NCBI GenBank assembly: GCA_050263095.1
Contig: JBLNEW010000019.1
Coordinates: 8,032-72,031 of the forward strand
Length of the DNA stretch: 64,000 bases
Source: FEB-35 sp050263095
Lineage (GTDB): Bacteria; Desulfobacterota; Deferrimicrobia; Deferrimicrobiales; Deferrimicrobiaceae
Direction of reading: 5' to 3'
The notes beneath the pieces are model-generated. The model was not told the DNA's origin. It did not search any database and saw only the letters and a program-made list of their open reading frames with translations. Positions within the stretch are counted from its first letter, which is position 1, and each line of letters starts with the position of its first letter. The translations under genes and the position numbers were made by a program. Of this stretch, positions 17,188 through 25,435 are shown piece by piece.

Positions 17188-18597
17188 CTAGAACTCGTAG
17201 GTGGCCTTCAGTTCCGCGAAGAACGCGTTGTCGACCTCGCGGATCGTGTTGTTCGGGCGAAGCTTGAACGCTTCACCGGGCTTGAACCAGCCCAGCGACA
17301 GCTTGGTGCGGAAATGATTGGTGCGGTACGCGGCCACTATGTCGAACTCCTCCCCGAACTCCTTGTCCGCGCCCAGGGGCTCCTCGCTGAGCGACGTCAG
17401 GTCGCGCCCGGCGATGCTCGCGTTAGTCGACGCCTTGTCCTGGCGGTAAAGGTGATATAGGAATTCCAGGGAAAGGTTCTTGGAGGGGCTTCGTATCCCC
17501 GCTCCCGCGGTCAGGATGTGGAGGTTGGAGAGCTCCGGGTCCAGCAGCTCCCCGTAATACTGGATCCGCCGTATTCCGCCGACCTTGTCCTCGTTCTCCT
17601 GAAAGCCGGTCTGGCGGAAGTTCTTGTCCTTGCCGTCGTTCGGGTCGTCGTCCCCGCTTCCGAAGGCGTATCCCAGCGTCGCGTTGTAGCGGAGCCAATG
17701 CTTGATCTCGTACGTGAACCCGACGTCGAATCCCGTCCCCTCGATGTCCCGAGGGCCGCTCTTGCCGCGGACGAGCGCCGCTTCAAGCCAGTACGTGAAG
17801 TTATCGAACGGCTCCCCGTGAGAATGGAGGCCGAGGAACAGCGGTCTCTCGTCGGCATCCGTGCGGTCGTCCCGAAGGAATCCGTAGATGTCGACCTCGA
17901 CATCCTTGACCGGCATGTATTTTCCGATCAGGACGAAGTTCGTGACGCTTTCGTCGGTCGGGGCGTCATCGGGGTCGCTGTCGCCCCCGTGGAGGAAGTC
18001 CCGGTCGTTTTTCTGGGTCACCGAAAACTCCACCGCATATTTCGAGAAGGCGTAGAAGAACCGCCCGCCGTCGAGCTCCTCGTCGTAGAGCCATTCCCGG
18101 GGGTCCTTGAGACGTATGCGCCCGAGCTGCACGGTCAAGCCTTCCACCGGCTGGTTGATGGAGATGTATGCCTGTTTCATTTCCAGGCGCGTTTCGCTCT
18201 CCGCCCGGCCCCGCTCGTCGTCCACGTTTCTCCTTGCCCCTTCGAAGTCGACAAGGAAGGTGTACCTGGGTGTCGGCGCGTAGGACAAGGCTACGCGGAG
18301 CCGCGGCTCCCAAAACCACTCGTCGTCGGCAACGCTTTTGTCCAGGTCGAAATTATCCTCGCGCTGGTACTCGAGCTCCACGCGCACTCCCAGGTTGACG
18401 CCCGGAGCCAGGGGAATCCGAGTCGGGGGGGGCGCGCCGCTGTCGAACGCGGGCGCTTCCTGTTTCCTCGCCTCGGTAGAAACAGTTTCCGGCGGCTGCG
18501 CGAAAGCGCGCGGCAGCATCGATGTGACGAGGAGCAGAAGGGCTAATGCCGACGAAGCTGCGAGCCTGCGGCCATGCGTATGCGATCCACTCTCCAT
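17188..18597 (-). CDS. Alginate-export-type outer membrane beta-barrel protein
   Basis: The 469-residue protein has a signal peptide (SSALALLLLVTSMLPRAFA, cleavage near residue 33) and alternating beta-strand sequence ending in an aromatic 'ELKATYEF', the C-terminal Phe typical of outer membrane barrels. Strand patterns such as YTFLVDFEGARRNVDDE, AYISINQPVEGLTVQLGRIR and GFTYEIKHWLRYNATLGYAF match the alginate_exp/AlgE-like family. It is first in a leftward group with two DUF5666 lipoproteins. The substrate is unknown; no alginate synthesis genes are here, though a glycan operon lies just upstream. Confidence 0.82.
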   Translation of the reverse strand: MESGSHTHGRRLAASSALALLLLVTSMLPRAFAQPPETVSTEARKQEAPAFDSGAPPPTRIPLAPGVNLGVRVELEYQREDNFDLDKSVADDEWFWEPRLRVALSYAPTPRYTFLVDFEGARRNVDDERGRAESETRLEMKQAYISINQPVEGLTVQLGRIRLKDPREWLYDEELDGGRFFYAFSKYAVEFSVTQKNDRDFLHGGDSDPDDAPTDESVTNFVLIGKYMPVKDVEVDIYGFLRDDRTDADERPLFLGLHSHGEPFDNFTYWLEAALVRGKSGPRDIEGTGFDVGFTYEIKHWLRYNATLGYAFGSGDDDPNDGKDKNFRQTGFQENEDKVGGIRRIQYYGELLDPELSNLHILTAGAGIRSPSKNLSLEFLYHLYRQDKASTNASIAGRDLTSLSEEPLGADKEFGEEFDIVAAYRTNHFRTKLSLGWFKPGEAFKLRPNNTIREVDNAFFAELKATYEF

Positions 18598-18645
18598 TCC
18601 CGTTCCTCCCTTTTTCGTTATCCGGCTTCCTTCATGCCGGCGTCT

Positions 18646-19809
18646 CTACTCGGGGAATATGCCCCGGCGAGCCGCCCTGCTCTGGACGTGGCCGCCACTT
18701 TGATGACGTATCGTTATCTTTGGTTCGATATTTTTGGTTGACCGGTCAACCGAGCGACGAACGGTCGCCGTTTTCCGCGGCGATCGGCCTGCCGCCCCGA
18801 GCCGGCGTTCCACAAGCTCAAGGAACTGCTCGGTGAAGGCGTTCCGGTCGGGGATCCGGGTGCTTATCCAGATGTGCCTTGCCAGCGTCAGCTCCGCATA
18901 TGCGCGCACGGCGCCGCGGCACCTTTCGCCCGCCAGCTCAAGGAACCTCTCCTCCAGCGCCCGCTCGCAGCGCGCAAGCCCGTCCGCGCCGCCAGGGGTC
19001 CTTAACGACTGTTCCGTCACGTGCCCCGCGAAGTTCCCGGCGTCGAGCGCCGGGTCTCCCTCGCAGTACAGGTCGAAATCCACGATGTACAGGCGGTCGC
19101 CGTCCACGATGACCTGGTCCGGGTAGAAATCCCGGTGAATCCCGCAGGGGACGGGGTCCGTAACGGATGCGGCCAGCCGGCCGCAGGCGGCGAGGATCCT
19201 GTCCAGGCGCTTCGACCAGCGCGGATTCTCCCGTGCGACGGCTTCGATCCGCTCCTGGAGGATGCGCAGCTCGTCCTGCATCGAGTGTCGGCGGCGCGGA
19301 GCGACCCCGGCTCCATGTATCTTATGGATCGCCTCCGCGATCCTGCCCGCAAGCCGCACGCCTCCCCGTTGCGCGAGCAGCGTCGTGGCGGGAACGCCAG
19401 GGGCCTTGCGCTGCAGCCACATCCTGAATTCCGGGACCACGCCGACGGCTTCGGGGACGCAGATCCCGTCTTCGGCGTCCTCCCGGAATCCCGATCTGCG
19501 AAGCTCCTGGAGCAGGAGGACGCTCTCCCGGTCCGTTCCCTTGGCGCGGACCTTCCCAAGAAGCGTGAGATCTTCGGAAGGGGAGCCGGGGCGCCGCAAG
19601 CTCAGGTCGTACTCGATTAGGCAGCGCCTGCCCTTCTTGTGGCGCACCAGCCGGGCGGCAAGGACCTGGATCCGCCCTTTCCCCCCGGCCAGGTGCGCAA
19701 GGCGGCGCGCAAGTCGCTCCCCGGCCGCCGCCGGGTCCAGCGCCGCCGGGAGGAACGGCATCGCGGGATCAAGCGCGGCGTCGCAATAATCGATGCGGGC
19801 GGCATTCAT
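18646..19809 (-). CDS. Aminoglycoside-phosphotransferase-like kinase (last gene of the glycan operon)
   Basis: This 387-residue protein has the APH/choline-kinase fold: an N-lobe with IEYDLSLRRPG, and a C-lobe catalytic loop GIHRDFYPDQV about residue 232 followed by the metal-binding YIVDFDLYCEGDPALDAGNF. The usual HxDxxxxN loop reads HxDxxxxQ. Its start overlaps the stop of the upstream kinase-like gene by 4 bp, and the two are distant paralogues. In a glycosyltransferase-ABC operon the likely substrate is a sugar or lipid-linked saccharide rather than a drug; resistance is unlikely. Confidence 0.8.
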   Translation of the reverse strand: MNAARIDYCDAALDPAMPFLPAALDPAAAGERLARRLAHLAGGKGRIQVLAARLVRHKKGRRCLIEYDLSLRRPGSPSEDLTLLGKVRAKGTDRESVLLLQELRRSGFREDAEDGICVPEAVGVVPEFRMWLQRKAPGVPATTLLAQRGGVRLAGRIAEAIHKIHGAGVAPRRRHSMQDELRILQERIEAVARENPRWSKRLDRILAACGRLAASVTDPVPCGIHRDFYPDQVIVDGDRLYIVDFDLYCEGDPALDAGNFAGHVTEQSLRTPGGADGLARCERALEERFLELAGERCRGAVRAYAELTLARHIWISTRIPDRNAFTEQFLELVERRLGAAGRSPRKTATVRRSVDRSTKNIEPKITIRHQSGGHVQSRAARRGIFPE

Positions 19810-21158
19810 GATCGGCTCCCGCTCGGCGCCGCGGAAGGTCCCGGGTGCGCGGGAAGATAAGGGTGTTCAGGCCTGCGTCCATCCAGGATCGCCGCTGCGC
19901 CGGAAAGCATCGCCTCGACCCGTTCCGGCCAATCCGGTTCCCGGAGGCGAAACGGGTCCATCGAGAGGCCGAATAATCCCGCCGCCGCGTACAGGTCGAG
20001 CTTGAAGGGAGCCGGAAGGGGGGCCGTATCCCCGTATCCTTCAAGGAAGCGGTCGCTCGCCGCCTGGGCGGCTTCCGGAGAAATCCTTCCCCGCAGCACG
20101 TCGCGCGTCAGGTGTGCCAGGAACAGTCCGAGATCGGAGGCCGCGTCTCCCCGGGCTGCCCGGTCAAGGTCGATGATCGCCGCGGCGTCCCCGTCCACAA
20201 GCACCTGGTCCGCGTAAAAATCGCCGTGAAGAGGCTGTCCCTCCGCAGGCATTTCGGCGATCGACCGGGCGATTCGGCGCGCCAGCGACTCTGCCGCCGC
20301 GGCGGCGCGGGGAACGAGGAAGCCGATCCCCGCCGCCAGCTCCAGCAGCCTTTCGCCCTCTTCCTTCCGCGTGATTGTGGGAAGGCGGCCCTCAGGGCGC
20401 TGGGAGTGCAATACGGCGAGCGCCCTTCCCGCAGCCGCGGCCGCTCCAGGCTCCGGCCGTGGACCCGAGATCGCCTCTATCAGCAGGCGGCCCGGAAGCC
20501 ATTCGAAAACCATGATACGTCGCCGATTGGACTTTCCGATGCGCCGGGCGAGACGCAGCGGTCCCTGTGCCGCAAACGCCTTGAGGCCAAGGCGCGCCGC
20601 CCGGTACCCCTCTTCGTCGTACACCTTGAGGACAGCCTTCGCCCCGCCGCCGGCCGATAGCTCCGCGACGTAGCGCCGCTCCGGCTTGTACGCAAGGGTC
20701 CGAAGCACCCCGTCCCACAGTTCGGCATTCGCGGGCATCATCCTGCGAAGCCGGTCCCGCCACGATTCCGGTGCGCCAAGCTCGCGGAGGACGCCCAGCT
20801 CCACATCGTCGGGGAACCGGTGGACGATGGCCGACCATTCGGCAAAAAAGATCCTGCCGGGGCCTGTCGTCCCGTCCGCAGGCTCGCTTTCGCTTCTCTT
20901 CCTGAGCTTGGTAACGGCGTCCGGCCCGTATGCCTTGGCGTACAGGCGGACGGGCTTCCCGCCTGCATCGATCCGGTACGCGGCCAGGCAGTTGCTCCCC
21001 GGCTTGTAGCGGACGTAGGTGATACTCAGCTCGCCCAAACCCGCCTCTGGGAACGACGGGCGCACCGCATCCGCGAACGCTACGGGATCGAGGAGGAGCG
21101 CCAGTCCCGGCAGCGCGGCGTCCCTGCGAACGAGATCGGCGTCAGCGGGAGACAGCAC
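19806..21158 (-). CDS. Aminoglycoside-phosphotransferase-like kinase
   Basis: The 450-residue kinase-like protein contains an N-lobe region YVRYKPGSNCLAAYRID, a middle region with VLKVYDEEGYRAARLGLKAF, and an APH catalytic loop LHGDFYADQVLVDGD followed by IIDLDRAARGDAASDLGLFLAHL. Here too the loop Asn is Gln. The GTG at 21158 is chosen because AAGGAGGA lies five bases upstream; it overlaps the ABC exporter stop by 17 bp. ATGs at 21182 and 21311 lack ribosome sites. The extra N-terminal region suggests a degenerate second kinase-like lobe. It is translationally coupled to its neighbours on both sides. Confidence 0.78.
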   Translation of the reverse strand: MLSPADADLVRRDAALPGLALLLDPVAFADAVRPSFPEAGLGELSITYVRYKPGSNCLAAYRIDAGGKPVRLYAKAYGPDAVTKLRKRSESEPADGTTGPGRIFFAEWSAIVHRFPDDVELGVLRELGAPESWRDRLRRMMPANAELWDGVLRTLAYKPERRYVAELSAGGGAKAVLKVYDEEGYRAARLGLKAFAAQGPLRLARRIGKSNRRRIMVFEWLPGRLLIEAISGPRPEPGAAAAAGRALAVLHSQRPEGRLPTITRKEEGERLLELAAGIGFLVPRAAAAAESLARRIARSIAEMPAEGQPLHGDFYADQVLVDGDAAAIIDLDRAARGDAASDLGLFLAHLTRDVLRGRISPEAAQAASDRFLEGYGDTAPLPAPFKLDLYAAAGLFGLSMDPFRLREPDWPERVEAMLSGAAAILDGRRPEHPYLPAHPGPSAAPSGSRS

Positions 21159-22992
21159 GGGGTTCCTCCTTGCCGGTCCCATCGCGCGACGCGGACTCGT
21201 AACGGCGGAACTCGGCGTACCGGCCGCCTGCCCGCAGGAGCTCGGCGTGGGTTCCCTGTTCGCGGATCCTGCCTCCCTCGAGGTAAAGGATCCGGTCGGC
21301 GCCCGAGGCAAGATCCAGGTCGTGGGTGATGACGAACGTGGTGCGGCCCCGGGCGAGTCGTTCCAGGGATTCCGCCACCGCGAGTCCGTTCTCCCTGTCC
21401 AGCCCCTTGGTGGGTTCGTCGAGCAGAAGGATGCGTCCTCCCCTGACCGCCGCGCGGGCGATCGCGATTCGCTGGCACTGCCCGGTCGAAAGGGTGACCC
21501 CGCGTTCTCCGACCACGGTGTCGTATCCCTCCGGCAGAGACTCTATGAACTCGTGGGCGTTGGCCAGGCGCGCCGCCGCCTCCACTTCCTCCGCCGTGGC
21601 GTCCGGCGCGCCGAAGGCGATGTTCTCCCGGACGCTCGCCATGAATAGCATCGGCTCCGCGAGGACCATGCCTATCCGGGACCGCAGCGACGAGAGGGTA
21701 TACCTTCGGATATCGATTCCGTCGATGGAGATCCGTCCGCTCCCGGGGTCGTACAGGCGCAGGATCAGGCTTGCAAGGGTCGACTTGCCCGCGCCGGAAG
21801 GGCCGACCAGGGCTATGCGCTCCCCCTCCTTCGCCTCGAAGTCGATCTCCTCGAGGGCGTTTCTGCCCTTTTCGTAGGCGAAGCTCACTTTCTCGAACCG
21901 GACATTCCCGGCGAAAGGAGGGGCAGGAACGGCGTCGGGGAGATCGCGGACTTCCGGCTCTTCATCGAGGATGTCGACCACCCGGTCGCAAGCCGCCGAG
22001 GCCTTGGCCAGGCGCCCCGTGAACTTGGCGAAGTTGCGGACCGGCTTGAAGGCGTCCTTGAGATAGGCGAGGAAAACGAGAAGGTCGCCGGGCGTAAGTA
22101 CGTTTTCCATGACGAGCCTGGCCCCGTACAGGAGAACGAGGGCGGCTGACACCGCGATCAAAACGTCCACCCTGCGCTCGAGCCGGGCCGCGAGCCTGCG
22201 GCCCTTCACGTCGTCCTTCATGCTTCCCCGGTTCTGGCCGGAGAACGATTCCTCGAAGACCCCTTCGAGGGACAGCGCCTGTATTATCTTGATCGACCCC
22301 ATCGATTCCGCGGCGGTCGCCGCCATGGCACCCTCCCGGCGCCGCTGCTTGCGGGAGACTTCACGGATGCGTCCGCCCAGGCGGGCGGCCGAAATCCAGA
22401 ACCAGGGGAATACGGCGAAAGCCACCAGCGCGAGCTGCCAGTGGAGACCGAGCATAACGCCCATCATGCAGATCAGCAGGACCAGGTTGGCCAGAAGCGG
22501 CAGGACCGCCGTCACCGTCACATCCTTCAGGAGTCCCATGTCCCCGATGACGCGGACGACCAGGTCCCCGCTCCGCGCCTTGGCGTGGAAGGACAGGGAG
22601 AGGGCCTGGAGGCGGCGGTAAAGCTCGCTCCGCACGTCGGTCAGCACCCGGTTTCCCATCAAGGCGAATCCGACGGTGTTGCCGTAGGCAGCGAGCGCAC
22701 GCAATGCGGTGATCCCGACAACGGCGGCCGCCGCGAGGCTCAAAAGCGTCATCGGCTCCAGCGCGTCGATCCAGGCGATGCCGGACCGCCCCCCCGAGGG
22801 GGCTGCGGGGATCACACGGTCGAAAATGAACTTGAGCGGCCAGGGCTCGAGGAGCCGCAGGGCGATCTCGACCAGCAGCAGGAGTACCGATCCCGCGGCA
22901 AGCGCCCGATGCTTCCGCACGTTCGGCCGGAACCGCCGCAGGATGCGCCGGAGTGACGGCAGGATATCGTGCAGTTCACGGGAGGCCGCCAT
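21142..22992 (-). CDS. ABC exporter, fused permease and ATPase (MsbA-like)
   Basis: The 616-residue half-transporter has six membrane segments in residues 25-330 and a C-terminal nucleotide-binding domain with Walker A GPSGAGKST, Q-loop region GMVLAEPMLFMASVRENIAFG, Walker B ILLLDEPTKGLD and H-loop ITHD. The signature reads LSTGQCQRIAIARA in place of LSGGQ. The Q-loop Gln also appears to be Ala-Glu. The ATG at 22992 overlaps the stop of the upstream glycosyltransferase (TGATG). It most likely homodimerises in the inner membrane and exports a lipid- or glycan-linked product made by the operon. Confidence 0.9.
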   Translation of the reverse strand: MAASRELHDILPSLRRILRRFRPNVRKHRALAAGSVLLLLVEIALRLLEPWPLKFIFDRVIPAAPSGGRSGIAWIDALEPMTLLSLAAAAVVGITALRALAAYGNTVGFALMGNRVLTDVRSELYRRLQALSLSFHAKARSGDLVVRVIGDMGLLKDVTVTAVLPLLANLVLLICMMGVMLGLHWQLALVAFAVFPWFWISAARLGGRIREVSRKQRRREGAMAATAAESMGSIKIIQALSLEGVFEESFSGQNRGSMKDDVKGRRLAARLERRVDVLIAVSAALVLLYGARLVMENVLTPGDLLVFLAYLKDAFKPVRNFAKFTGRLAKASAACDRVVDILDEEPEVRDLPDAVPAPPFAGNVRFEKVSFAYEKGRNALEEIDFEAKEGERIALVGPSGAGKSTLASLILRLYDPGSGRISIDGIDIRRYTLSSLRSRIGMVLAEPMLFMASVRENIAFGAPDATAEEVEAAARLANAHEFIESLPEGYDTVVGERGVTLSTGQCQRIAIARAAVRGGRILLLDEPTKGLDRENGLAVAESLERLARGRTTFVITHDLDLASGADRILYLEGGRIREQGTHAELLRAGGRYAEFRRYESASRDGTGKEEPRAVSR

Positions 22993-24197
22993 CACGCGAT
23001 CCCGCGTTCCGGCGAGTCCTGACCGGCGGCATTGACGCGCCCGGATGCGGGCGCCGCCGCCCGGAGAATGCGCTCCGCCACCGTTGCCCACGAGAATTCT
23101 TTCCGCGCACGCTCCCTGGCCGCCCGCCCGAGTCGCGCGCGCAGCGAAGGATCCCGCGCGAGACGCAGGAGCGCCGATGCGAGGGCATCGGAGTCTCCCG
23201 GAGGCAGGAGGATGCCGTCCTCCCCGTCCCGTATCAGTCTCTCGATCTGCCCGATCCTGCTTGCCGCGACGGGCAGGCCGGCCGCCATGTATTCGAAGAC
23301 CTTCAATGGCGAGAAGTAGAAATCCTCACGCCGCGGATACGGGGCGACCGCCGCATCCATGGAAGCGAGCAGGCCCGGGATTTCCTCGGGGCGGACCGCG
23401 CCGGTGAGCGTTGCCGCCGGCGCAAGGCCCCTCCTGGTAAGGTCTTCCGCGAGGCGATCCCGCTCCGGTCCGGTCCCCACGACGAGGAGGCGGGATCCGG
23501 GTTCCTCGCGGTGAAGGGTGTCGAACGCCTCTACCAGGTGCGAAAGACCATGCCAGGCCTTGAGAGTCCCCACGAATCCCGTAGTGAAGGTTCCGCGGGC
23601 CCTGGGGAGAGCCGGCGGCAGGTTTTCCGGGAATCGACCTGGATCCACGCCGTTCGGGATCACGTGAACCCGCCCCCGGGCGCCCGGAAAGCGGTCCAGG
23701 TAGTCCGCGACTCCTTGCGAAACGGCTACTATCGCGGCCGCCGAGTGGAACGCGCGCTCCGCGACCCGCACCGCGCCGTGGAGGTCCGCCAGTCCGCGGT
23801 ATGTCGCCTGCTCGTCTATAAGGGGGGCGTTCACCTCGAGGACTCCCGGAATGCCCGCGGCGCTCGCGTACTCCATACCGGCGAAGCTCCACAGGGAGTA
23901 GCGCTCGTAGACGAGGTCAAACGGCCCTTCTCCATCCAGGGCCGTGCGCAGGGCCGCGTTCGCGGCGAGCGATTCACGCTCCCGCCCGGCGAGGTTTCCG
24001 GCGGATGGCATGGGCAGAGGATGCAGCGCGATCCCGGCCAGGCCGTCGACGGGCTCCCCGCCCTCGCGGGCGGCAAACAGCGTCACGCGGGCTCCGCGGC
24101 CGATCAGGGCGCGTAGAACCTCCTGGACGTGTATCGAGCAGCCCTTCATTCCGAAGACCGGCACTCCGGGGTCCGCGCAGACATAAGCGATCCGCAT
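22992..24197 (-). CDS. GT4-family glycosyltransferase
   Basis: The 401-residue GT-B enzyme has an N-terminal acceptor domain beginning RIAYVCADPGVPVFGMKGCS with HVQEVLRAL, and a C-terminal donor domain with FVGTLKAWHGLSHLVEAF, LLVVGTGPERDRL and the EX7E-type FYFSPLKVFEYMAAGLPVAAS. It uses a nucleotide sugar to extend a saccharide at the cytoplasmic face of the membrane. The ATG at 24197 overlaps the stop of the preceding glycosyltransferase; the longer in-frame region to 24536 is out-of-frame shadow of that gene. Confidence 0.92.
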   Translation of the reverse strand: MRIAYVCADPGVPVFGMKGCSIHVQEVLRALIGRGARVTLFAAREGGEPVDGLAGIALHPLPMPSAGNLAGRERESLAANAALRTALDGEGPFDLVYERYSLWSFAGMEYASAAGIPGVLEVNAPLIDEQATYRGLADLHGAVRVAERAFHSAAAIVAVSQGVADYLDRFPGARGRVHVIPNGVDPGRFPENLPPALPRARGTFTTGFVGTLKAWHGLSHLVEAFDTLHREEPGSRLLVVGTGPERDRLAEDLTRRGLAPAATLTGAVRPEEIPGLLASMDAAVAPYPRREDFYFSPLKVFEYMAAGLPVAASRIGQIERLIRDGEDGILLPPGDSDALASALLRLARDPSLRARLGRAARERARKEFSWATVAERILRAAAPASGRVNAAGQDSPERGIA

Positions 24198-25435
24198 CAC
24201 GGCACCGCCTGGACGGCAAGGGAACCGGCTTCCGCGGCCTCGCGGAGAAAGTCCCTCGACAAGGCGGTATTTCGGCGGACATCGAACCTGCTCTCGATCA
24301 ACGATCGCGCGTTGGCGGCGAGTCCGACCCGCAGCCCGGGATCGTCGAGAAGCCTGCCGAGCGCATCCGCAAGCGCCTCCGGGTTCCGCTGGGGGACGAT
24401 GATCCCCGTTTCCCCGTGCCGTATGGCTTCCGGGATTCCGGTCACGTCGGTCGAGACGCAGGGAGTGCCCAGCGCCATTGCCTCCAAAAGGACGGTGGGC
24501 AGGCCGTCGCGGTTGCCGTCCGCCCCGATCACGCACGGCGCGGCGACGACGGATGCCTCACGGATGCTCCGGATCACCTCCATCTGCGGGCGCGGGCCGA
24601 GGAGCTTTACCGTATCCTGGATCCCCATAAGGTCGATACGATCGCGCAGCGACGCCTCGATCTCGCCGCTTCCGATTATCCGGCACTCGCACGCAACGCC
24701 GCGGGCGGCGAGGATTGCGCATGCGTCGATCAGGTCGGGAAGCCCCTTCTTTTCGACCAGGCGGCCGACGAAGACGATTCGCCGGGGACGGTTCGCCGGT
24801 TCTTCGTACGGGAATCGCTCCAGGTCGATGCCGTTGTAGATCCGGCGCACTCTCGACGCGTCCTCGCCGTACCGCTCGCTCAGGTAGGTAAGGTTGTAGT
24901 CGCTTACGGTGATCACGCCAGAAGCGTCGCGAAGCTTGAGGCGCATTTCCTCGGGCCGGACGTTTTCGTGATAGATATCCTTTGCATGGGCCGTGAAGCT
25001 GTAGGACAGCCCGCCGATTCGGGCCGCAAGGCGCGCGACCGAGGTCGCCTCGGTGGCGAAATGCGAGTGCAGATGGCGGATTCCCTTTCGGCGGGCCTCT
25101 CCGGCGACCAGCGCGGCGAAGAACACGGTACGCGCCTCCTCGCCCGAAGCGGACGCAAGCTCCGACCATATCGCGGGCGCATCATTAGCCGCTTCCCGGA
25201 GAGCATCCCAGAACCTCGAGAACCTTCCCTCCGCAGGGGGCAGGTAGGTGACCGGGGCCCGCACGCGGGCGAGGAGGTCCTGGAAGTGGGAATCCACCGG
25301 CGGATACAGGGAAAATATCTCGATTTCGAGCCCCGCCTCCTCGTGCGCGAGGATCTCGGTCACGATGAAGGTCTCCGAGTACCGCGGATAACGCTTAACC
25401 ACGTATCCTATGCGAAGGGGGGTTTCAAACGACAA
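24197..25435 (-). CDS. GT4-family glycosyltransferase, WcaL-like
   Basis: The 412-residue retaining GT-B enzyme starts RIGYVVKRYPRYSETFIVTE, a motif typical of the WcaL/colanic-acid type subgroup, continues with HLHSHFATEATSVARLA and SFTAHAKDIY, and has a donor domain with FVGRLVEKKGLPDLIDA and the catalytic region DGLPTVLLEAMALGTPCVST. It overlaps the upstream GT28-like gene by 11 bp and the downstream GT4 gene by 1 bp. The substrate is unknown; its neighbours suggest surface polysaccharide or glycolipid assembly. Confidence 0.92.
   Translation of the reverse strand: MSFETPLRIGYVVKRYPRYSETFIVTEILAHEEAGLEIEIFSLYPPVDSHFQDLLARVRAPVTYLPPAEGRFSRFWDALREAANDAPAIWSELASASGEEARTVFFAALVAGEARRKGIRHLHSHFATEATSVARLAARIGGLSYSFTAHAKDIYHENVRPEEMRLKLRDASGVITVSDYNLTYLSERYGEDASRVRRIYNGIDLERFPYEEPANRPRRIVFVGRLVEKKGLPDLIDACAILAARGVACECRIIGSGEIEASLRDRIDLMGIQDTVKLLGPRPQMEVIRSIREASVVAAPCVIGADGNRDGLPTVLLEAMALGTPCVSTDVTGIPEAIRHGETGIIVPQRNPEALADALGRLLDDPGLRVGLAANARSLIESRFDVRRNTALSRDFLREAAEAGSLAVQAVP

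Noticed and set aside
18646..21158. Aminoglycoside resistance genes
   Set aside because: The APH fold is present, but the altered catalytic loop, gene coupling to glycosyltransferases and lack of mobile-element context point to a housekeeping or glycan role.
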